A stretch of DNA of 64,000 nucleotides, taken from the NCBI GenBank assembly GCA_029262195.1, contig JAJCZX010000030.1, forward strand, positions 667,438-731,437, given 5' to 3'. Position 1 is the first letter of the stretch. Every line of letters starts with the position of its first letter. Shown piece by piece: positions 9,174 to 17,600 of this stretch. The notes beneath the pieces were generated by a model, which saw only the letters and a list, made by a program, of their open reading frames with translations, was not told where the DNA came from and made no database searches. A program made the position numbers and the translations under genes. The DNA is from Gemmatimonadota bacterium (GTDB lineage Bacteria; Gemmatimonadota; Gemmatimonadetes; Gemmatimonadales; GWC2-71-9).

Positions 9174-10255
9174 GAGGTGACAGCTGCATATGTCAGTCCC
9201 TCGTTAACCCTAAAGACGAAGGGTGACGTCATCGCTCGCACCAGCGCACTGTAGTTCAGTTGGAAGGTGACCTCATCGCCTACGGAAAGTGGGTTGGTGC
9301 CGCAATCCACGACGAGGTGGTCGCTACTGGCCCCCAGCACCTTGATGCCGGGAGGTGGCCGGAGACCATATGGATCGGTGTCCTGATGGCCGATAGCCAA
9401 AATCGCCTGCAAAATATCGCCCCGATCGGCGCGGCCCGCCGGCTGCCCGAAGGCTGTTTGGCCGGTCTCTCCCCAGGGCTGCGAGGGTTTGACCTTCGAC
9501 TCGATCACTTCGGCAATGAGCGTAATAGCGTCAGTGTGCAGGTCGTCGATCGGTTCGCGATGTAACGGCTCGCAACCAAGCAGAATCGACTCTCCCAGGC
9601 GGAGGTCGTTGATCCGGCCCGTATCCTCACAATCCAGGGCCCACCCGATGTTGGCGGAATTGCCTCCGGAAATAATATTGAGCTTGAGGTTGAATGTAGC
9701 TTCTATCCGCTCAGCCAGGGCAGAAAGCTCCGCCATGTTTCTTGCATCCGGCGATACACCGTTCTGGCAGGCGAGGTTGGTCCCGATGCCTTTGAGAGCG
9801 ATGTTCGGCAAACGAAGCGTCTCCCGAACCATCATCTCGAGGTCGTTGGGCATGATGCCTTCGCGAAGATCTCCCAGCTCGACCATGAGCACGACTCCGT
9901 GGCTGCGCCCCACCTCCTGCGCTGCCGAAGACAGCCGATTAATGACATCGAGTTCAGTATTGAAGCTGATGTCAGCGTGACTTACGATACGATCTACCTG
10001 GCTGGGCATGGGAGAGCGAATCAGGCTCATCACACCCGGAATACCTGCCTGGCGCATCGCTTCGATGTTCTGGATACGAGAATCACCAATCCCCGCAACA
10101 CCTGCCCCGAGCAACGCCCGGGCGATGTGGGGAGAGCCCAGCGTAGCCTTAGTAACTCCCGTGACCGAGATGCCCCGCAAGGTCAGGCGTTCGACCAGGG
10201 TCAGCGCGTTATGGTGGACCTTGTCGAGATCGACCTTAACACGTGGTGCACTCAT
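9161..10255 (-). CDS. PLP-dependent amino-acid racemase (alanine/ornithine racemase-like)
   Basis: The 364-residue protein has the fold-type III (alanine racemase N-terminal) barrel: K36 in GVTKATLG is the expected Schiff-base lysine, and SGGNSANIG binds the PLP phosphate. The sequence is closer to the YhfX/ornithine-racemase branch, which lacks the full Alr C-terminal domain, than to cell-wall Alr. The ATG overlaps the stop of the upstream DUF1611 gene by one base (TAATG), so production is coupled. Since DUF1611 members are reported as D-glutamate N-acetyltransferases, the pair may interconvert and acetylate a D/L-amino acid. Exact substrate unknown. The gene converges with the permease gene. 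Confidence 0.8.
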   Translation of the reverse strand: MSAPRVKVDLDKVHHNALTLVERLTLRGISVTGVTKATLGSPHIARALLGAGVAGIGDSRIQNIEAMRQAGIPGVMSLIRSPMPSQVDRIVSHADISFNTELDVINRLSSAAQEVGRSHGVVLMVELGDLREGIMPNDLEMMVRETLRLPNIALKGIGTNLACQNGVSPDARNMAELSALAERIEATFNLKLNIISGGNSANIGWALDCEDTGRINDLRLGESILLGCEPLHREPIDDLHTDAITLIAEVIESKVKPSQPWGETGQTAFGQPAGRADRGDILQAILAIGHQDTDPYGLRPPPGIKVLGASSDHLVVDCGTNPLSVGDEVTFQLNYSALVRAMTSPFVFRVNEGLTYAAVTSHSS

Positions 10256-11445
10256 TACGCTGCTGCGACGGTCGGCTTTTCTTTGATCTCCGGGAACGCA
10301 GCAAGGACCATGTCCACCAGACGCTCGGGTGACCGAGTCAGGGCGTCGGTGGCGGGAATGCCGAGTTCACGCTCATACCGAACGATAGCCGCCGTCACCT
10401 CAACATCGGACATGTTTTCGTGGTTGATGGTGAGTCCGATGACTTTGGTATCCGCGAAGGTCTGAATGAGGTTGATCTCGGATGCCGCCGTTGGCATCAG
10501 CATCTCCGGGAAATCTCCCAGATGAGTTCGTTTCGGAGCGTGTTGGAGCACGACGCCATCTGCCTGGCTTCCCCTGAGAATGAAAGCCGAGGTCAGGTAT
10601 GCGGGGTGACTCAAAGCGCCCTGACCTTCGACGATTATCACCTCGGGGTTCTCAGCTTCGAACGCTTCGACGATGGCTCTTTCCATCTCACCCGAGCAAA
10701 ACTGGGGCGGTATGGCGTCGAGCGCACAACCATGGCGAGCTCCCTGGATCAAACCGGTTTGGCCGGTGCCAACCATCACGGCTCTGATGCCATTATCGTT
10801 GAGAGCTTTGGTCAATATGGTAGCGGTGGTTCGTTTGCCGATGGCACCGTCGGTGCCGAGCACTGCAATACGCGGACAGGTAACCTCGGCGATACGACCG
10901 CTAAAGACCCGCAGATCCTTCTTGGGGCGGGGTTTGCGGACATCGAAAATTCTCACGTTGCTTGCCGCGCTTGCCGCAGCGAACTCGGCGTCTTCGTTCA
11001 AAAATTCATGGAGACCATTCACGATGTTCATCCCGAGTCTTATTGCCTCGAGCACGACGCTGCGTTCGTGTGGTGATAACATGCCACTCGCCGGCGCCAC
11101 ACCGAAGATGAAGTAGTCGGGCACGACTTCTGCCTGGGCAAGTGCATCAGCGAGGTCGCGACAGATGGGTATGGCATTCGGGATTTCACCGAGCACCATA
11201 CCGGAATCGCGACCTGCCTTCTGGCTGTCGATGACGGAAAGGATCTTATATTTTTCGGAATGGCGGACAAGTCCGTTGGCGGTTTTGCCGTCAAGGGCTC
11301 CGAAATTGGCTTCACAGTAGACGACTGCGGTTGGGGTGCGTTCCTCTTTACCGCCGGTTGGCGATGGCGCAGAGATCGCCGATATACTTCGTTTTTGATG
11401 GGCGAACGACACGTTCGCCGCTGGGGAGAGCGGGACACTTGACAT
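10255..11445 (-). CDS. DUF1611 P-loop protein, DgcN-like N-acetyltransferase candidate
   Basis: This 396-residue protein matches the DUF1611 layout: an N-terminal Rossmann-like domain (about 38-180, with VAPASG) and a C-terminal P-loop domain with GTDGAIGKRT at 197-206, and VEGQGALSHPAY as the second conserved block. DUF1611 proteins have been characterised as D-glutamate N-acetyltransferase (DgcN) in a D-glutamate catabolic route; applying that here is inference. The start is ATG 11445 with GAGGAAG 4 nt upstream. It is the first gene of a two-gene operon with a PLP-dependent racemase. Upstream, 199 nt separate it from the end of the glucan synthetase gene. Confidence 0.82.
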   Translation of the reverse strand: MSSVPLSPAANVSFAHQKRSISAISAPSPTGGKEERTPTAVVYCEANFGALDGKTANGLVRHSEKYKILSVIDSQKAGRDSGMVLGEIPNAIPICRDLADALAQAEVVPDYFIFGVAPASGMLSPHERSVVLEAIRLGMNIVNGLHEFLNEDAEFAAASAASNVRIFDVRKPRPKKDLRVFSGRIAEVTCPRIAVLGTDGAIGKRTTATILTKALNDNGIRAVMVGTGQTGLIQGARHGCALDAIPPQFCSGEMERAIVEAFEAENPEVIIVEGQGALSHPAYLTSAFILRGSQADGVVLQHAPKRTHLGDFPEMLMPTAASEINLIQTFADTKVIGLTINHENMSDVEVTAAIVRYERELGIPATDALTRSPERLVDMVLAAFPEIKEKPTVAAA

Positions 11446-11644
11446 TTGCTTCCTCGGGATTGGGCTCAGAGGAGGCGACGGGATCGGGCCGGCCGGATTT
11501 GACCGAAAGTCAGAAGTGTCCCCACTAAGTGTGGTTTGCCACAGTTAAGTATATCGCAAGCCCATGGGAATGTACAGGAGCGAATCCGTTGATTCGGTTC
11601 ACTTGTCAGCCGACCTACAGGAAGAAAGCTTGTCGTGCGAGACC
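11446..11644. other. Intergenic region before DUF1611 gene
   Basis: It separates the end of the glucan synthetase gene from the DUF1611-racemase operon. An imperfect hairpin (about 11523-11549, CTAAGTGTGG with CCACAGTTAAG) lies here but has no U-tract. No gene is supported. Confidence 0.4.
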
Positions 11645-14600
11645 TTACCCCAGCACCACCAGGACCTGGTGATCGAGCCCGTCGTCCGACAGGGGAACCA
11701 GTTGCCCGGCTGCGAGTACCGTGCCGTCAAGACTGACTTTGGACACGCCGCGACAGACAGCGTTCGGATTCTCGACCTCGATCCGGTAGAAAGTGCCGCC
11801 GTGGCGATAGTCGATCTCGAAGCGTTTCCAATCTCGTGGTATACACGGATCGATGGCCAGAGCCGAGCCCTGTTTGCTGAATCCGAGGATCGATTCCAGT
11901 CCAGCACGGTAGAGCCAGGCGGCAGCTCCAGTGTACCAGGTCCACCCTCCACGACCCATGTGCCCCTCCGCAGAGTAGATATCGGCGGCAACGACGTAGG
12001 GCTCCACCTTGTAATTGGAGACGCTGGCTCGTTGGCTGGCATGGTGAATTGGATTGAGCAGATTGAAGAGATCAAAAGCCCTTTCTCCGTCGCCCAACCG
12101 CGCGAAAGCCATCACCGACCAGACAGCAGCGTGGGTGTATTGACCACCGTTTTCCCGAATGCCGGGTACGTATCCCTTGATGTACCCGGGATCTCTGTCA
12201 GAGCTGTCGAACGGAGGGGAGAAGAGCAACATTAACCGCTCGTCTTCGCGTACCAGCAGCCGAACCACTGATTCCATTGCCTGGCGTGCACGCCCATCGG
12301 CGCCCGCGCCGGAGAGAACCGCCCAGGACTGTGCGATCGAATCGATCCGGCACTCATCGGACTCGGCAGACCCCAGCGGCGTCCCGTCGTCGAAGAAAGC
12401 CCTCCGGTACCACTCCCCGTCCCAGGCCTCCCGCTCCAGTGAGGTTATGACCGACGCGGCCGTCGTCCGCCACGTTGCCGCCCGCTTCCCATCCTGCCGC
12501 CGGTCGGCGATCTCTGCGAACTCGGTCAGGTTGGCGTGGAGGAACCAACCCAACCACACACTCTCGCCGTGGCCTTCGATGCCGACCCGATTCATCCCGT
12601 CGTTCCAGTCGCCACCCCCCATCAACGGGAGGCCATGGCTGCCCACTTCCAGACTACGATCCAGCGCCCGCGCGCAATGTTCGAACAGCGTGGCCGTGTC
12701 CTCCGAGGCCTCCGGCAGGAAGTAGGACTCGTGTTGATGCTCGTCAAGCGTCGGTCCCAGAAGCCAGGGGATGGTCTCGTCGAGCACGCTCCAGTCATCG
12801 GTTGTTCGGAGATACCGGACCACGACATAGGGCAGCCACAGGCGGTCGTCGGAGATTCGAGTCCGTACGCCACGACCCGTAGGCGGGTGCCACCAGTGTT
12901 GGACGTCTCCCTCCCGGAACTGGCGGGCGGCGGCTCGCAAGATATGCTCGCGCGCGACATCGGGCCTCGCCAGCAACAGAGCCAGAGCGTCCTGCAGCTG
13001 GTCCCGAAACCCGTACGCGCCGCCGGACTGATAGAAGGCGCTACGGGACCGAATGCGGCAGGTCAACGTTTGGTACAACAACCAGCGATTGAGCATCAGA
13101 TCCATTGACGGGTCCGGCGTCCGTACCTGCACTGTACCGAGTTCGGCGTCCCACCCGTCCACGACCTCTCGCAGGAGAACATCAATATCTTTGTGGCGAT
13201 ATCGTCGCACCAACGTGCGAGCTTGCTCACGGCCGGCCTCCTCCCCCAGCAGGAAGACTAACTCGGTCTGCTGCCCGGGCTCGAGTTCCACTTCGGTCTG
13301 CAGCGCGGCACACGGGTCCAGAAGGGCGCCGGCCTTCCCCGACAGGGCAACGCCCCGCTCGAGGGACGCCGGGCGGTCGAGGCCGGAATTACGGCCCAGA
13401 AATTCAAGGCGGTCGCAGGTCCAGGAACTCTGGCGGCCGCCAAGGTCAGCGAAGGCGACTCGGTCAGCGAACTCGCCTCTCCATGAGTTGCTCGCTAATG
13501 CGGCACCTGTGTCCTCATCGATCTCGGTAACAACGTACTGGGCGGAGCGACCGCGGGTAACGCCCAGCACCCATTCAACATAGGCCGTGATCGAGAGACG
13601 GCGCCTGTGGCCGGAGCGATTAACCAGTTTGAGGCGTGAGATCTTGAGCGGGTCGTCCAACGGCACGAACTGCAGCAGGTCCATGGAGATGCCGTGGGAC
13701 GTGTGCTCGAAACGACTGTAACCCTGGCCGTGCCGGATGACATAAGGGGACGTCTGATCGCGGATAGGGAGGCAGGTCGGACCCCAGATCCAACCGCTTT
13801 CCAGGTCGCGTACGTAGAATGCTTCGCCCGGGGTGTCGCCGACGGGGTCGTTAGACCAGGGAGTCAGTTTGTTCTCGCGGCTGTTGACCGACCACGTATA
13901 ACCGCCCCCGGAATCGGAAACCTGAAATCCGAATTCGGGGTTCGATACGACGTTGATCCAGGGGGCCGGCGTCCACTGTCCCTCGCCGAGAACCGTGACG
14001 TATTCGCGGCCGTCCTCGGTGAATCCTCCCAACCCGTTGAAGAAATCGAGATCAAGCGCCGGAGGTGGAACTGCCCCGGGGGCTTTACGTGGCAGGCGGA
14101 GTCGTCGTTGCACCGGTCCAGGCCTCAACCGCCGCAGCCTGACCACCTGCTCCGAGAGCGTACCCCTGTTCGCCAGAATGAGCACCCGCGCAGCACAACG
14201 CAGGAGGAGCAAATCCCGGGTGGGCAACTGGTCCTCTCGGAGCACGAAGACGTTCCCGAGTCGGTGATCTCTCTCGGTCCCGACCGTGGATTCACTTGCC
14301 CGCACCATGGCCTCGAAGAACTCCTGCAGGCCCGGCGCGTATGACGCGCCCTTCGCGTTGAGTATAACCAGGTCGGCGGCGACTCCCTTAAGTCGCCAGT
14401 ATTCGTGGGCCCGCAGTAGTTGCCTGGCCACGTCACGTTCTTCTTCCTGTTCGACCCGCACAACCGCGATCGGCAGGTCGCCGGAGATGCCGTAGGCCCA
14501 CAGACCGGGCGCACCTCTGGTGTTGGCTGCCAGATCTTCCGGGACGGTGCGCAACGTGCGATCGTCGAACAGCATCCGATTGGCCAGTCGCTGGAAGAGA

Positions 14601-17600
14601 TGCGCCTCGTCCTGCGTGATCTGAAGGTGGTGCAACTGGACCTGGGCGTACATCCAGGCCAGTGCGCTTTCCCGTTCGAAGGTGTCCGTCTGTCGGTATT
14701 TTTCTGCGAGGTCGAGGGCCTCTCTCCGGGAGGGTGCGACCAGTGTCGTGAACACGACGCGGATTGTCCCGCCGGCCGGAAGGGCCACACGATAACGCAG
14801 GCTCACGATCGGATCGAGAACGGTTCCCGCGCTGCTCGTGAGCGGCTCGCCGCCGATCACCGCGACCGCCGTCCTGATTCCACGGCCTCGTCCCAGAAAC
14901 CTGGCACGGTCGCTCTCGAACTGGCACGGGCCCACTGTCTCACCCTCGATGGCGGCGAGATGGGCCAGCCACAACTGGGGCTCGGAGGCGGTTCGTGGAC
15001 GCCGGGTTGCCAGCAACGTTTGGAGCCCGGGTACGAATTCGGTCGCAACGAAGAGGTTGGAGAAAGTGGGATGGGCGACATCGTCGTCGTGCGGTGCCAG
15101 TACGACTTCCGCGTATGACGTGACGTCGATCTCGCGATCCCGATTCTCGAGATTGGTCACAGTCAACTGTCGCAGTTCGGCATCGTCTTCGGGCGATACC
15201 ACGATCTCGACCGCAGTGGACAGCGACCGGTCGCGCTGAGCGATCTTGGCGCGGTCTTCGGCAAAGATGACGTTGTACCTGTCCACCTCGGTTCCGCTCG
15301 GCTGAAAGCCAGCTGACCAGACCGCGCCGGTCCCGGCGTCGCGCAAGAAGATGAACGTACCCCAACAGTCCCGCGTCGTATCTTCACGCCACCTGGTCAC
15401 CGCGAGGTCGTGCCAGCGGCTGAACCCGGAACCCGCGGCTGTGACCATCACCACATAGCGGCCGTTCGACAGGACGTGGGTGCGCGGCGGAACGTCGTGG
15501 GGCGACTCGAACCGGCGTAGCGTCGGAGGAATTAGGTCGCGGACGTGAGCCGCCATCTGAACTTCCTCGCCCCGGGGCCGCATTACCGCCACCGAGCGGG
15601 GCGTGCGTTCCTGCAGCAACAGCTCGGCCGCCCGGATCATCGGATGCGAGTGGAACCGTCTCCGGGTGAGTCCGTCATGAATTACGTTGCCAAGGGAGAC
15701 GATCGTCATCCCCTGGTGGTGTGCCATGTAGGCTCGGATTACTGCCACCCGTTCCCTGTCGGGCAGCCGCGCCGGCGTGAAATCGAGCGCCTCATAGAGT
15801 CCGTAGGTACCACCAGCACCGTTTTCCTCAAGACGGGCGATGTTGCCGAGCGCTGCCCTGGGGTCCACCATCGCGGCGAGCGCGGTGGCGTAAGGAGCCA
15901 CCACCACGTCCTCGAATAATCCGCGCTTCAGTCCCAGGCCGGGCACGCCGAAATCCGAATACTGATAGGTGAACTCGACATCGCGCACGTTGTATGCCGA
16001 TTCGGAGACTCCCCAGGGAACCCGCCGTTCCATGCCGTACCGTACCTGACGTCCAACCACCAGGCGGCACGTGAGATCAAGCAGGCTGTGGGCGGGCTGC
16101 TCCATCACGAGCAGCGGCATCAGGTATTCGAACATCGATCCCGACCAGGAGACGAGGGCCGCCCCGGGTCCTACCGGCGTGAGGGACCGGCCGAGCAGGA
16201 ACCAGTGACGCGGCAACGCATCTCCCTTGGCGATGGCGACGAAACTAGCCAGCCTCGCTTCCGAGGCCAACAGGTCGTAACAGTTGGGGTCGAGCGTGCT
16301 GTCAGCCACCCGGTAGCCGATAGAAAATAGCTTACGTGACGAGTCGAAGAGGAAGCGAAAGTCCATCGCCCGGGCCATCTGTTCGGCCCGAAGCGCCAGG
16401 GCGGAGAGGCGGTGTTCGAGGGTGGTCGCCGCAGTGATTGTTTGGTCGGGAGCCTGTTGCGAAAGCAGTTCGAGATCGCGGGCGTTGCTCTGCACAGTGT
16501 CTCGAACCGCTGCAGCCCATACTACGATCTCCGGCTCATTTCCGTCTCCCGCACCGGTCGAAATCGTGCGGGCGATATCGAACAGGTTCTCAGCACCGAT
16601 TTCGAGAGCAGTGATCCGGCTCTTCCAGTCAGTATCGGACGTCGGGAGATCCGCCACCAACGCCGACATCATCTGCACTGCTTCGCGCACCTGCGACGTG
16701 GTTACCGTCTCCGAAAGCGGCCGAAAATCGTCCTTCGCCACCGTATCGACAACCGGCTGGAGAGCGTCGCTGATCCCGTCCAGAACATACTGGCCGAGAA
16801 CCACGGAACCGATGAGTCGGCGGCATCCCTGCGACAGAGCGATGAGATGTCCCGCCAGGTTGCCGCTATCGACGGTGGAGATGTAGAGCGGATCGAGAGG
16901 TCTGAGGTCGCCGGTGTCGTACCAGTTCACGAAGTGTCCGTGGAACCGGCGCAGGCCGGTCATCGTCTCCAGGGTAGCCTCCAGTCGACCGACCATGTCC
17001 GAGATCCCGATCCAGCCGAAGTCACGAGCCACCATCGTGCTCAGGAGGTAGAGCCCCATGTTTGTAGGCGACGTGCGGCGGGCAACGATTGGCACCGGAT
17101 CCTCCTGAAAATTGTCTGGCGGGAGGAAGTGCTCTTCAGCGGTTACGAACGTCTCAAAGAAACGCCAGGTTCGCCTTCCGACCAGGCGCAGGGAACGCCG
17201 TTCGGCGGGCGAGAGGCGATGCTTCTCAGCCGGTCTGGCGGGTACGCTCAAGTGCCACGTGAGCGCGGGTGCCAGGAGCCACAGTAGTACCAGGGGTCCG
17301 GCGACCGGCCACGCCGCCGGTTTGAAGACCACGAAGAGAACACCGGCAGTCGCAGCCAGGAAAACGCTGCGATTGAAATGCCAGTAGAAGGTGCGCAACC
17401 TCAGGTCCACTCCGAAGGCGACCTGAGCGGCTGGAACCCACTCGAGCAGGTTCCGCCTAGTGACGTAAACCCGCACCAGGGTGCGCACCACTGCATCGGT
17501 CATGTACCGCGCCTGGTGAGCGAGCACGGCGACGGACAACAGCACCTGCAACCCCGCGGCCCGGACGTCGCTGCCGGTGGCGCGCAGGTGGCTCCGCTTG

